Of a DNA stretch of 64,000 bases, positions 42,162-51,327 are shown piece by piece. Every line of letters starts with the position of its first letter. The first letter of the stretch is position 1. The translations under genes and the position numbers were made by a program. The stretch comes from Anaerolineales bacterium (GTDB lineage Bacteria > Chloroflexota > Anaerolineae > Anaerolineales > UBA11579), in NCBI GenBank assembly GCA_019637755.1, contig JAHBVC010000002.1:124001-188000 (forward strand), read 5' to 3'. Below the pieces are notes generated by a model that did not search any database, was not told the origin of the DNA, and was given only the letters and a program-made list of their open reading frames with translations.

Positions 42162-42494
42162 GTGCGCAGGCTCTTCTCCGCCCAGGCCCTATTTCTGCTG
42201 ATCGCTGGCATTATCTTCAGCATCATCATTATCTCGATTGCCTACGAGACGCTGCTGCCTTTGCTACGCGCCGAGGCCTGGTTGGCCCTGCTATCCAACC
42301 TGATAGGCGTCTCACTCGTGCTAGCGGGCGCAGGCAGCGTGTGCTGGGGCGCCTGGCTGTTCCTGCGCGGCACAGGCGACGAGCAACCCACTACGCAGGC
42401 CGCAGCCTTACGCTCGTTTTTGCCGGGGCTGGCCTGGTTTCTCGGCGGTTTTGGGCTGATCATCGTGGGCAATCTCATCAGCCGTATTCACTAG
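42162..42494 (+). CDS. Small three-helix membrane protein
   Basis: 110 aa, GTG start 6 nt after alaS. Helices at about 8-30, 40-65 and 88-106. There is no recognisable family. Because of its spacing it is probably cotranscribed with alaS. Confidence 0.7.
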   Translation: MRRLFSAQALFLLIAGIIFSIIIISIAYETLLPLLRAEAWLALLSNLIGVSLVLAGAGSVCWGAWLFLRGTGDEQPTTQAAALRSFLPGLAWFLGGFGLIIVGNLISRIH

Positions 42495-42518
42495 CAATCT
42501 CATCCATCATTCAGAAGG

Positions 42519-42551
42519 TAGCGTAGCCAAAAACTGGCTACACTACGGGTG
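42519..42551. repeat. Hairpin GTAGCGTAGCCA / TGGCTACACTAC
   Basis: An inverted repeat with a 5-nt loop in the 97-bp gap before the next gene; no T tract. Confidence 0.55.
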
Positions 42552-42591
42552 CATCCGCCCACTTGGCCGCGTTCTTGCATCCCAGCTATCT

Positions 42592-42954
42592 ATGGTTACT
42601 CGCTATACCTTCTTCGGCCTCACCATCCTGTTCGGCCTGATCGCCAGCCTGTACCTCGGCTGGCAGTTGCGCCCGCTGTCTGCGGCCGATGCCGCGCCGC
42701 GTTTGCTGCGCGAAGATTTCGCCGCCGACTACGCCCTGATGGCCGCCGAGGCCTACGCCGCCGATGGCAACCTGAGCCGTGCCACGCACCACCTCGAATT
42801 CCTCAACGCCGAGAATCCGTTGCTGCCGCTGATCGCCGCGCTGGAATTTGGCCAGGAACACGGCTACGCCCAAAGCGACCTTAACCTATTGGCCGGTTTG
42901 GCCAGCGAACTACGCAGCCAGCGCCCCAACCTGGCCACTACGCCCACCCCATGA
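42592..42954 (+). CDS. Membrane-anchored helical protein, paralogue of the next gene
   Basis: 120 aa: one N-terminal membrane helix (~5-25) and an external TPR-like helical pair containing DYALMAAEAYAADGNLSRAT. The same pattern (QYRLMVALAYASSGDLNRAQ) is in the following gene, whose start overlaps by 4 nt. The function is unknown. Confidence 0.75.
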   Translation: MVTRYTFFGLTILFGLIASLYLGWQLRPLSAADAAPRLLREDFAADYALMAAEAYAADGNLSRATHHLEFLNAENPLLPLIAALEFGQEHGYAQSDLNLLAGLASELRSQRPNLATTPTP

Positions 42955-43727
42955 TGACCAAAACTCCGGCCAAGCGCCCCCCGCTGTATCTGCTCACCGG
43001 CCTCTTGCTCGGCGTGGTGTTCGGCTGCGTGCTCTCGTTTGTAGCCTTCCCGCTGCAGGTCAGCAGTGTCGGCCCGCAACACCTTGCCGCCGAATACAAG
43101 GACCAGTACCGCTTGATGGTGGCGCTGGCCTACGCCTCCAGCGGTGACCTTAACCGGGCGCAGGCGCGCCTGGCGCAACTGGGCGATGCTGACCCGGCGC
43201 GTGCGCTCAGCGCCCAAGCGCAACTGGCACTGGGCAACAGCGCCACGCAGCGCGAGGCGCGTGCCCTCGCCAGCCTGGCCAAGGATCTGGATACTTTCGA
43301 AGTCAGCGCACAATCCACCTCCGAGGCGGTGTTCACCCCCAATCCGGAAGAGGCCGGCGCGGCGGCCACGCCCTTCGCGGCCGCGGAAGGCGGCAGCTAC
43401 AGCTTGGGCAGCCGTGAGCTGCTGTGCGAAAGCAGCGAGACGCCGCCCTTGGTCAAGCTGTTCGTCTTCGACGCCAACGGCCAGGCCCAGGCCGGCGTGC
43501 GTTTGGCGATGAACGATGGCGAAGAAAGCAGCGAATTCTTTACCGGCGCCCGCCCGGATTTCGGCCCGGGCTACGCTGAATTTGAAATGACCCCTGGCTC
43601 CACCTACATCCTTTCGATTGCCGGCAGCGAGACGCTAGCCGGCCTGCAGCCCGCCGCCTGCATCACCGAGGCGGGCGACCCGGCCTGGGGTGCCTGGCTG
43701 CTGCTCTACAATCGTGCCCAGGAGTGA
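42951..43727 (+). CDS. Membrane-anchored protein with TPR-like segment and C-terminal beta domain
   Basis: 258 aa: N-terminal anchor (~12-33), TPR-like helices (~45-100), a linker, and a C-terminal domain (~145-250) resembling a carboxypeptidase-regulatory-like beta sandwich (LVKLFVFDANGQAQAGVRL). Two cysteines (LLCESSE, PAACITE) may pair. It is a tandem paralogue of the preceding gene with an added domain. Confidence 0.78.
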   Translation: MMTKTPAKRPPLYLLTGLLLGVVFGCVLSFVAFPLQVSSVGPQHLAAEYKDQYRLMVALAYASSGDLNRAQARLAQLGDADPARALSAQAQLALGNSATQREARALASLAKDLDTFEVSAQSTSEAVFTPNPEEAGAAATPFAAAEGGSYSLGSRELLCESSETPPLVKLFVFDANGQAQAGVRLAMNDGEESSEFFTGARPDFGPGYAEFEMTPGSTYILSIAGSETLAGLQPAACITEAGDPAWGAWLLLYNRAQE

Positions 43728-43823
43728 GCGCTTGCTTTGGGGTTTACATTCCAAATCGCCGCGGGATAGAATTTTCGCGTAGTTTCTACCGTTGCCAGGG
43801 GAAGTTCATTGGCACGGCACACT

Positions 43824-45434
43824 ATGCAAAAAAGTACGTCAACGCTTTCACCGCGGCACATTGGCTTCCTGCTGGCACTTAGCCTGCTGTATTTCCTCAC
43901 CCTGATCCTGCCCAACCATACCGGGGCACAAAACCCCGAGATGCTCGCCATTTTTGAGGTGGACGAGTTCGCCCAGTATGCCCACGCCGTGCGCATGGCC
44001 AGCGGCAGCGACACGCTGGTGGGCAGCCTGCGCAACTTCGTGGCCTACCAGCATTATTTCTACGGTTACCCGTTTTACTTCCTCTCCGCCTTGGTGCTCT
44101 TGCCGCTGCGCGTGCTCTTGGGCAGCGGCTGGGCCGCGCACACCAGCACGCTGGTGCTGGTATTACGCCAATGCATCAGCGTGCTGCCCAACTTGCTGAG
44201 CGTATGGCTGCTCACCTACGCGGCCACCGGGTTCGCCGCGCGCCTCAAAACCATTGTGTTGTTCGTATTGCTGCTGATCGTGCCCGGCCTGTTGGTGAAC
44301 AGCCTATGGTGGCACGCCGATGGGCTGGCGCTGTTATGCGTCAGCCTGGTGTTCTTTTGCCTGCGGCGCGATGGGCTGCGTTTTGGGCCGTATTTTTGGT
44401 GGGCCGCGGCCGCGGCCGGCCTTGGCCTCGGCATCAAATACAGTACAGCCTGGTTCGTGCTCACCATCCCCACGTATCTGTTCCTCGGCCTGCGGCGTGG
44501 CCGCCTGGGCCGCGGCCGGGCGCTGCGCCTGGCGGCAGGCTTCCTTGGCGTGATGCTGCTGGCCTTTGTGCTCAGCAATCCCCTGCTGCTGTTGCCGCAG
44601 GAGCGCGCCGAGCTGCTCGCCACCCAGCGCCTGCAATTCGAGCAGACCCGCCAGGGCATCCTGGTGGGCCGCCCTGCCTTCCTCGAGGGCGGGCGCCTGC
44701 CCACCTGGCTCACCAGCCACTACGGTGGCGGCGCCTTCCTGGCGCTGCTGGGCGCCGCGTTGTTGCTCGGCTGGGCGCGCCGCGCCACACGCCCGCAAGC
44801 CGCCCTGCTCAGCGCCTGGCTGCTGCCCGCCCTGTTCATCACTTTCAACGCCTCGTCTTTCCGGCCGCATTACTGGCTGCCGGTGCTGTTGCCTGCCATC
44901 ACCGCGCTGGTCTTCGTGCTGCCCGACTCGCTGGCCGATCTGCGCCGCGCCGCAGGCTGGCCGCGCCTGCTGCAATGGCTGGTCTTGGCGCTGCTGGGTT
45001 TCCAGGCGGCGCACTTCATGCGCACGGATGCTGGGCTGATCACCAGCACGCTACAGCGCGAACAAAATTCGCCCAGCCTGCAGTTTTACGGCGCGGTGCA
45101 AGCGCAACTGGCCGCCGCCAGCCCGGCGCAGCCGCTACGCATCTACCGCGATTGGAAGGTGTACTTTCCCAGCCGCGCGGGGCTGGAGGTGTTTATGGAT
45201 TGGGAACTGGGCAGCCTGGATATGCTCAACAGTGAGCAACCCGATATCCTGCTGCTGGAACGCGAGAATGTGCTTGCCTACGGAGACGCGCACTACCTGG
45301 CCAACGCGCCCGACCCCGCACGTTTGGAGCCGATGCACCGTTTCTACCGCGCCGCCCTGCTCCACCAGCTTGAGGGCTACACCTTGATGTATGAGGATGC
45401 TTTCGGGCTGATGTTTGTGCGCCCGGCCAATTAA
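43824..45434 (+). CDS. Integral membrane glycosyltransferase-like protein (GT39/ArnT-like)
   Basis: 536 aa from ATG 43824; a TTG at 43809 preceded by GGGGAAG is an alternative. About eleven membrane helices. An acidic pair in the first external loop (FEVDEFAQYAHAVRM) fits the catalytic Asp/Glu of GT-C enzymes that use polyprenyl-phosphate sugars. The C-terminal ~100 residues form an external domain. Acceptor unknown. Its 3' end overlaps the convergent polA by 4 nt. Confidence 0.83.
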   Translation: MQKSTSTLSPRHIGFLLALSLLYFLTLILPNHTGAQNPEMLAIFEVDEFAQYAHAVRMASGSDTLVGSLRNFVAYQHYFYGYPFYFLSALVLLPLRVLLGSGWAAHTSTLVLVLRQCISVLPNLLSVWLLTYAATGFAARLKTIVLFVLLLIVPGLLVNSLWWHADGLALLCVSLVFFCLRRDGLRFGPYFWWAAAAAGLGLGIKYSTAWFVLTIPTYLFLGLRRGRLGRGRALRLAAGFLGVMLLAFVLSNPLLLLPQERAELLATQRLQFEQTRQGILVGRPAFLEGGRLPTWLTSHYGGGAFLALLGAALLLGWARRATRPQAALLSAWLLPALFITFNASSFRPHYWLPVLLPAITALVFVLPDSLADLRRAAGWPRLLQWLVLALLGFQAAHFMRTDAGLITSTLQREQNSPSLQFYGAVQAQLAAASPAQPLRIYRDWKVYFPSRAGLEVFMDWELGSLDMLNSEQPDILLLERENVLAYGDAHYLANAPDPARLEPMHRFYRAALLHQLEGYTLMYEDAFGLMFVRPAN

Positions 45435-48223
45435 TCCAGCACCTGCATCTGGCCCCAGTTATCGCCCACCTTCACTTCAGTTTGCAAGGGCACGCTCAAC
45501 GTATACGCCGCGGCCATCTCCTCGCGCACCAGGGCGGCGGTCTGCGCCAATTCGGCTTCGGGCACCTCGAGCACCAGCTCGTCGTGCACCTGCAGCAACA
45601 TACGCGCCCCCAGCTTGGCCGCCGGCAGCGCCGCATCCACCCGCAGCATCGCCAATTTCATAATGTCCGCCGCGGTGCCCTGGATCGGGCTGTTGATCGC
45701 CTCGCGCTCCAGGCGGCTCTTGAGCACATAGTTCGTGCCGTCTTTCAGCCCCTGGAACAGGCGCCGCCGGCCGAGTAGCGTTTCAATATAGCCCAATTGC
45801 GCCGCGGTCTTCTTGGTATTGTCGATATAGGCGCGCACGCCGGGGAATTTTTCGAAGTACGCCTTGACGAAGTTCTCAGCTTCCGCCAGCGTCAGATCCG
45901 TGCTGCGCGTCAGCCCGAACGGGCTCATGCCATAGATCAGGCCAAAGTTCACCGCCTTGGCGTTGCGGCGTTGCTCACCGGTCACCTGTTCCGGCGCAAT
46001 GCCAAGGATCGCCGCCGCAGTAGTGACGTGAATGTCTTCGTTGTTGCGGAAGGCGTTCAGCATGGCCTCATCCTGAGCGATGTGCGCCACGATGCGCAGC
46101 TCGACCTGCGAATAATCCACGCCGAGCAATTTGTGCCCCGGCGCGGCAATGAAGGCGCGCCGCACGCGCCGGCCGAGCTCCGTGCGAATGGGGATGTTCT
46201 GCAGATTCGGCTCGCTGGAGGCGATGCGCCCGGTGACCGTGCCCGCCTGGTTGTACGAGGTGTGCACCCGCCCGGTGGCCGGGTTCACTTCCAGCGGCAG
46301 CGCGTCCACATAAGTGGTCTTGAGCTTGGAAAGCTCGCGATGGGTCAGGATCAGCTCCACCATGGGGTGCTCGGAGCTCATCGCTTCCAAAATATCGGCG
46401 GAGGTGGAGTACGCGCCGCTGGCGGTCTTGCGCACCCCGGCCGGCGGCGGCAACTTCAAGCGATCAAACAGCATGTGCGCCAATTGCTGCGGCGAGCTGA
46501 GGTTGAATTCTTCGCCAACCTGCTGGTACACCTCGGTGCCGATGCGCTCCAACTCCCTATTGAGCTCGGCGCCCATCTCCGCCAGGAAATTTGTGTCGAG
46601 CTTGATCCCGGCCATCTCCATATCGGAGAGTACGCGCACCAACGGCATCTCGATCTCGGCAAAGATGCGCTGGCCTTGCACCTGCGCAATGCGCTCGGCC
46701 AGAATGGGCTGCAGGCGCAGCACCACTTCGGCATCCGCGGCGGCATAACTGGCCGCCTGCTCGATCGGCACCTGCGCCATGGTGATCTGCTTGCGCCCCT
46801 TGCCGAGCAGCTCCTGGATCTCGGTCATCTCATTGTTCAGGCGCACCCACACCAGCCCCTTGAGGCCCAGGTTGCGCGAGCCGCTATCGGCCACCCACTC
46901 GGCAATCATGCTATCCATGCTCAACGGCTGTACCTTGAGCCCGTGGCGTGCCAGGATGACGTAATCAAAGCTGAGGTTATGGCCCCACTTGGGGATCGTG
47001 GGGTCGGTCAGCGGGCCGCGCAACGCCGCCACCACCTCCTCGATCGGCAACTGGCGGCCAAGCATCGGCTCGTGCCCGATGGGGATGTAATAGCCCTTGC
47101 CCGGCGCCAGCGCCAAGGAGATGCCCACCAAATCGCACTGCATGTGATCGGTGCTGCTGGTCTCGGTGTCAAAGGCGATCTGCTCGGCGCTGGCCAACTG
47201 CGCCGCCAGGCTGGCCAGCTTCTCGGCGGTGTCAATGATCTCTACGTCAATATCCACCGCCGGGCCGCGCGGGGCCGGGTTGTCCTCAGGGAACATGCCC
47301 AACTGGCCCAGCTTGGTATCCTGCGGCATGTTGCCCAGCTCCAACACGGTGCTGAGCCGCTTCATTAGCGAGCGAAACTCCAACTGGCGGAAGAGCTCTT
47401 GCACTTCCTGCGCCTTGATCTGATCCGTGCGGGCTTGCTGAATGCTGAAATCGATCTTCAAATCAGTAACGATGCGCGCCAGCTCATAGCTCAGTTGCGC
47501 CTTCTCGCGCCCGTCTTCAAACTTCTGGCGCTGGGCCGGCTTGAGCTTATCCAAATTCGCATAAATGTTATCGAGGGTTTGGTACTCGGCCAACAACGCC
47601 GCGGCGGTCTTCTCACCGATCCCGGCAATACCGGGGATGTTGTCGGATTTGTCGCCGATCATGGCTTTGAAGTCCACCACCTGCTCAGGCAACACCCCCA
47701 GGAATTCGAAGACATCCTGAGCGTAATAATCCTTGCCGTCCGCCAGCTGCTTGCCAGGCAGGCTGACGATGATGCGCTTATCCACCAATTGCAGCAGGTC
47801 TTTATCGCCGGTGATGATCTTGACCCCCACCCCTTCGCCGGCGACCTGCTTGGCAATGCTGCCGATGACGTCATCGGCCTCAAAGCCTTCCAACTCCAGC
47901 CGCGGGAAGCCGAACGCATCCACCATTTCGCGAATGCGCTCCATTTGGATGCGCAGGTCATCCGGCATCTTCTCGCGGGTGGCTTTGTATTCAGGGTAGC
48001 GCTTGTCACGAAAGGTCTTGCCCACATCGAAGGCCACGGCCATGTATTCGGGGCGCTCTTGCTCAAGGATGCGCAGCAACACCGAGGTGAAGCCAAAGAC
48101 TCCAGCGGTCGGCTCGCCCGAGCTGGTCGTCCAGCGGCTGCTACCCGCGCCGGCGCTGGTCAGGGCGAAATAGGTGCGATAGGCCAAGGCATGGCCATCG
48201 ATGAGATAGAGCGTTTGCGACAT
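45431..48223 (-). CDS. polA: DNA polymerase I
   Basis: 930 aa. Residues 1-~290 are the 5'-3' exonuclease (LYLIDGHALAYRTYFAL). ~330-510 is a 3'-5' exonuclease whose motifs are intact: DTETSS, NLSFD and YAAAD, so proofreading should work. ~540-930 is the polymerase with DYSQVELRIVAH (motif A), a motif B helix with RRNAKAVNFGLIYG, and QVHDELVLE (motif C). TACAAT at 48230-48235 lies 6 nt before the ATG (leaderless). Confidence 0.97.
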   Translation of the reverse strand: MSQTLYLIDGHALAYRTYFALTSAGAGSSRWTTSSGEPTAGVFGFTSVLLRILEQERPEYMAVAFDVGKTFRDKRYPEYKATREKMPDDLRIQMERIREMVDAFGFPRLELEGFEADDVIGSIAKQVAGEGVGVKIITGDKDLLQLVDKRIIVSLPGKQLADGKDYYAQDVFEFLGVLPEQVVDFKAMIGDKSDNIPGIAGIGEKTAAALLAEYQTLDNIYANLDKLKPAQRQKFEDGREKAQLSYELARIVTDLKIDFSIQQARTDQIKAQEVQELFRQLEFRSLMKRLSTVLELGNMPQDTKLGQLGMFPEDNPAPRGPAVDIDVEIIDTAEKLASLAAQLASAEQIAFDTETSSTDHMQCDLVGISLALAPGKGYYIPIGHEPMLGRQLPIEEVVAALRGPLTDPTIPKWGHNLSFDYVILARHGLKVQPLSMDSMIAEWVADSGSRNLGLKGLVWVRLNNEMTEIQELLGKGRKQITMAQVPIEQAASYAAADAEVVLRLQPILAERIAQVQGQRIFAEIEMPLVRVLSDMEMAGIKLDTNFLAEMGAELNRELERIGTEVYQQVGEEFNLSSPQQLAHMLFDRLKLPPPAGVRKTASGAYSTSADILEAMSSEHPMVELILTHRELSKLKTTYVDALPLEVNPATGRVHTSYNQAGTVTGRIASSEPNLQNIPIRTELGRRVRRAFIAAPGHKLLGVDYSQVELRIVAHIAQDEAMLNAFRNNEDIHVTTAAAILGIAPEQVTGEQRRNAKAVNFGLIYGMSPFGLTRSTDLTLAEAENFVKAYFEKFPGVRAYIDNTKKTAAQLGYIETLLGRRRLFQGLKDGTNYVLKSRLEREAINSPIQGTAADIMKLAMLRVDAALPAAKLGARMLLQVHDELVLEVPEAELAQTAALVREEMAAAYTLSVPLQTEVKVGDNWGQMQVLD

Positions 48224-48239
48224 GCAAAGATTGTACTAG

Positions 48240-48332
48240 GGAGAGGAGCGTAACTAGTGAAGAGTAACCAGTGAACAGTGAGGAGTGATCGGATCGAGGT
48301 GAACTTCCTGCTCACCAATCACTGTTCACAGC
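48240..48332. repeat. AGTGAACAGTGA-type inverted repeats
   Basis: The spacer between polA and the next gene is made of AGTAACCAGTGAACAGTGAG and its complement TCACTGTTCACAGCTCACTG with imperfect pairing; it may fold but no T run follows. Confidence 0.6.
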
Positions 48333-49631
48333 TCACTGTGTTGGAATACCCTGACGGGCACGCGTGTGCCTGATGAAATCCAGCACCTGCGCATCGCTGG
48401 GCAGGCCGCCGCTGACCACCAGAAAGCCCGGGGCAAAGAATTCGCCCGAGGGGTTCTCGCGCTGCATGCGCGCAAACTCTTCGAAGATGCGTTGCGAGAG
48501 ATGCTGATCCAGGCTGTGCACCACGCGCTCGGGCGCCGTTTCGGCGGGCAGGCTCACCATCCACTGTAAGAAGCCGGGCTGAATGTTGAGGTGCTCCAGC
48601 CGCCAGGCGAAGGCCAGGCACAACTGCGGCAGCCAGGCGGCCAGCTTCTCGGCCAGGTCACCTTCCAGGCGGTGCTCCGGCAGGCGCGGTAGCAACACAT
48701 AGGCATATTGCAGCGCGCTGCCGCTATGGGTGACGGCCACGGCGCCGTGGCGCACGCTGGGCTCGCTGGCGTACACAGCCTGCACAGACGCGTTTAGCGC
48801 CGGAGCAAGGTCGTAGGCCACTGGCGGCAGCGCTGCGGCCGTTGGCTCGCCGTTGCGGAGGCGCGCCTGCGGGGCGGCAGCCGCCAAGCTGGCTTCGCTA
48901 GCGCTGGCCATTGCCGCGGCCAATTTGTCCACCTGGCTGCGCATCTTGCTAAAGGGCACTTGGGTATCAAACACCAGGGCCAGCGTGTACTCGCGGCCCA
49001 GGGATGTGGCGTATAGCATGTAATCGGCCTGGGTCGCTTCCAGGCGCACAAAGCGCGCCAGGTCGGCTCCGGCGTCACCGGCGCTGGAGATCGCCGCCGC
49101 CAACTCCTGGGCGGCTGCCTGCGGCAACTCGCCGGCATAGGCCCATACTTCGGCGCCGCGCGTGATCAGCGCCGCCTGTGAAGCTGATTCGAGCGAGAGC
49201 TGTGCCAGGTGCTGGGCGGACAGTTTGGTATCGGCCAACCAGGCCGGCGCAGCGTGCGCGGCAGCCGGCGGTGCTGCGGCGGGCTGCAGCGGGCCATACA
49301 GCCGCTCGAGCGCCGCGGCCAGATCGGGCAAGTAAAACGGCTGCGGAATCAGCGCTTCCACCGGCCAGCCGTCCGCGGGCATGTCCTCCGCCAGGATCAG
49401 GATCAACTTGGTTGTGGGATGGGTCTGGCGCACCTGCTGGATGAACTCAGCCACATCCAACGCAGGGAAGTCTGCATCCAGTACCAACAGCTCCACCCCC
49501 GCCAGCGCCTGCAAGGCGCGTTGCGGCGTGGCCAGCCACTGCGCGTGCAGGGCGGCCGTATCCGCCAGCAGTTGGCGAACCATTTCGCCAAAGCCGCGGT
49601 TAGGGGTGAGGATGATGGCGTTGTGTGCCAT
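48333..49631 (-). CDS. Receiver-like / roadblock-like / inactive Y1-transposase-like fusion protein
   Basis: 432 aa from ATG 49631. Residues ~3-113 look like a CheY receiver (LLVLDADFP with the Asp, then LILILAED). ~130-245 resemble a roadblock/LC7 domain. ~308-420 resemble an IS200-type Y1 transposase (RAYT-like) fold, ending APGFLVVSGGLPSDAQVLDF. In that fold the catalytic HxH would fall on PGFLQWMVSLP and the Tyr on LDFIRHTR, so both are lost. I infer a domesticated, non-catalytic protein. All three domain calls are by pattern only. Confidence 0.6.
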   Translation of the reverse strand: MAHNAIILTPNRGFGEMVRQLLADTAALHAQWLATPQRALQALAGVELLVLDADFPALDVAEFIQQVRQTHPTTKLILILAEDMPADGWPVEALIPQPFYLPDLAAALERLYGPLQPAAAPPAAAHAAPAWLADTKLSAQHLAQLSLESASQAALITRGAEVWAYAGELPQAAAQELAAAISSAGDAGADLARFVRLEATQADYMLYATSLGREYTLALVFDTQVPFSKMRSQVDKLAAAMASASEASLAAAAPQARLRNGEPTAAALPPVAYDLAPALNASVQAVYASEPSVRHGAVAVTHSGSALQYAYVLLPRLPEHRLEGDLAEKLAAWLPQLCLAFAWRLEHLNIQPGFLQWMVSLPAETAPERVVHSLDQHLSQRIFEEFARMQRENPSGEFFAPGFLVVSGGLPSDAQVLDFIRHTRARQGIPTQ

Positions 49632-49704
49632 AAAAAGTGCCCAAAAAGGCAATTAAGTATAAGCGAAAGGGCTTAGTTTTTAACGATGCACTTTTTGCGC
49701 CAGA

Positions 49705-50991
49705 TCAGCGCGCCGTGCGGCGTTTGCGCCAGGCTTTGTAGGCGCGCTCCAGCCGCGCCCGCACAGCGCGCCAGGTGCCGTTCAGGCGTTGAGTCACACT
49801 GGATGAGCTGGCCGGCTCAGCTTTGGCCTCGCGTTTGGGCCACGGGTTGAGATCGAGCATTTTGCGCAGCGCAAAGGTGAACAGTAACTGCGCGCTGGCC
49901 AATACCGGCGCGGCCAGCAGCAGGCCCACGAAGCCCAGCAGGCTGGCCGCCACCAGGGCGGCCACCAGCACGGCTGCGGGGTGCACGCCCAAACGCTTGC
50001 CGAAGATACGCGGGCTGACCAGGTTATCGAATATCTGGTCCAGCACCAATGTGCCCACCACCACCACCACGGAATACGTAAACGGTTCGATGCCCAAATA
50101 ATTGCCGCCGGGCTGGAAGTAGGCGACCAGCGCCGCGGTGGCACCGGCCACCAATGGCCCCACATAAGGCACAAACTTAGCCAGGCCGGTAAGGAAGGCC
50201 AGGCCCAGCGCATTGTGCACGCCCAGAATGGTCATCAAGATCAGATAGGTCACCACCACCAGGGTGATGATGAGCAACTGGCCGCGTAGGAAGGTATCCC
50301 AAATGCGCGAGAGCTCGCGGCCAATGCGGCGAATATCGGCATCATGCCCGGTGTTGGCAATTTGCGCAAAGAAGGAAGGCACGCCCTCGGCATCCACCAA
50401 CAGGAAGTACGAGATGACGAAAACAAACGCGGCCCACCCCAGCGTACTCAGGGCGCCGGTGGCCAGGCGCCCGATCAGGCTGCCGGCCTGCCCCAGCACA
50501 GGCTGCAAGGTGGAGAGCAACTGTTGCCCCAAGGTAACGAAGCTGAGGTTGAACTCCTGCTCCAGCACGCGTTCCACCTCGGCCAACTGGATGGTGAATG
50601 GCCCCAGGTGGATCGTCTGGCTGCCCAACTGGCTGGCAAACTCCGGTAGATTGGTCACCAAGTCTTGCCCCGAAGAGATCAGCGCACTGATCTGATCCAC
50701 CGCCGCCGAGCCGCCCAGGATCGAGAGCCACACCACCAGGCCGAGGAAGGCAACAAAGATCAGGCTGACGGCCGCACGCCAATTCAAGCCGGTGGCCCGC
50801 GCCAGGCGCTCCACCCAGGGGTGCAAAATATACGAGATGATGAAGGCCAACAGCAGCGGGCCGATGAGATAGTTGAAGCGCACCAGAATGGCCGCCAATA
50901 AGGCCACCAGGCTGAGGCCAACCACCGTCTTGGTGGTGGCGCTCCAACGGTTATAGGTCGTCTTGCTGGGGATGCTCTTTTTCGTGGGCAT
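49705..50991 (-). CDS. AI-2E family transporter (PerM-like)
   Basis: 428 aa with eight predicted helices and the central amphipathic domain typical of the family (LISSGQDLVTNLPEF..). The C-terminal third has KFVPYVGPLVAGA and the conserved DQIFDNLVSPRIFGKRLGVH. The C-terminus is a long basic tail (RLERAYKAWRKRR). Members export autoinducer-2 or act as Na+/H+ antiporters; which applies here is unknown. Confidence 0.93.
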   Translation of the reverse strand: MPTKKSIPSKTTYNRWSATTKTVVGLSLVALLAAILVRFNYLIGPLLLAFIISYILHPWVERLARATGLNWRAAVSLIFVAFLGLVVWLSILGGSAAVDQISALISSGQDLVTNLPEFASQLGSQTIHLGPFTIQLAEVERVLEQEFNLSFVTLGQQLLSTLQPVLGQAGSLIGRLATGALSTLGWAAFVFVISYFLLVDAEGVPSFFAQIANTGHDADIRRIGRELSRIWDTFLRGQLLIITLVVVTYLILMTILGVHNALGLAFLTGLAKFVPYVGPLVAGATAALVAYFQPGGNYLGIEPFTYSVVVVVGTLVLDQIFDNLVSPRIFGKRLGVHPAAVLVAALVAASLLGFVGLLLAAPVLASAQLLFTFALRKMLDLNPWPKREAKAEPASSSSVTQRLNGTWRAVRARLERAYKAWRKRRTAR

Positions 50992-51062
50992 ATTGGCATT
51001 CTAGCGCAAAATGCAAAACGGGCGGGGCACTGCGTGCCCCGCCCGTCCGGTTACCCCTTGTT

Positions 51063-51317
51063 TTAGCGGCTGGTGCGCTTGCGCGCCGCTTTCTTCACTG
51101 CTTTTTTGGCCGTTTTCTTGGCGGCCGTTTTCTTGGCGGCCTTTTTGGGCGCGGCCTTTTTGGCGGCGGGCTTTTTGGCCGCCGGGGCTACTTGCAACGC
51201 GTCGAGATCGGCTTGCAGGTTGCGGGCTCGCAACGGGAAGCTGAGCAAATGCAGCGCGATGGCGCCAAAGGTGATCACGGCGCCCAGGATCAGGTAGTTG
51301 GTGGTTTCAATCGGCAT
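51063..51317 (-). CDS. CcmD-like small membrane protein with Lys/Ala-rich (histone H1-like) tail
   Basis: 84 aa from ATG 51317, 10 nt after ccmC. The first ~42 residues are one membrane helix and a short amphipathic piece (NYLILGAVITFGAIALHLLS), the size and place of CcmD. The last ~40 are AKK/AAKK/TAKK repeats as in histone H1-like tails. CcmD holds CcmC and CcmE together in heme export. The tail is cytosolic if topology follows CcmD. It is the last gene of the ccm operon. Confidence 0.75.
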   Translation of the reverse strand: MPIETTNYLILGAVITFGAIALHLLSFPLRARNLQADLDALQVAPAAKKPAAKKAAPKKAAKKTAAKKTAKKAVKKAARKRTSR

Positions 51318-51327
51318 GGAAATCTCC

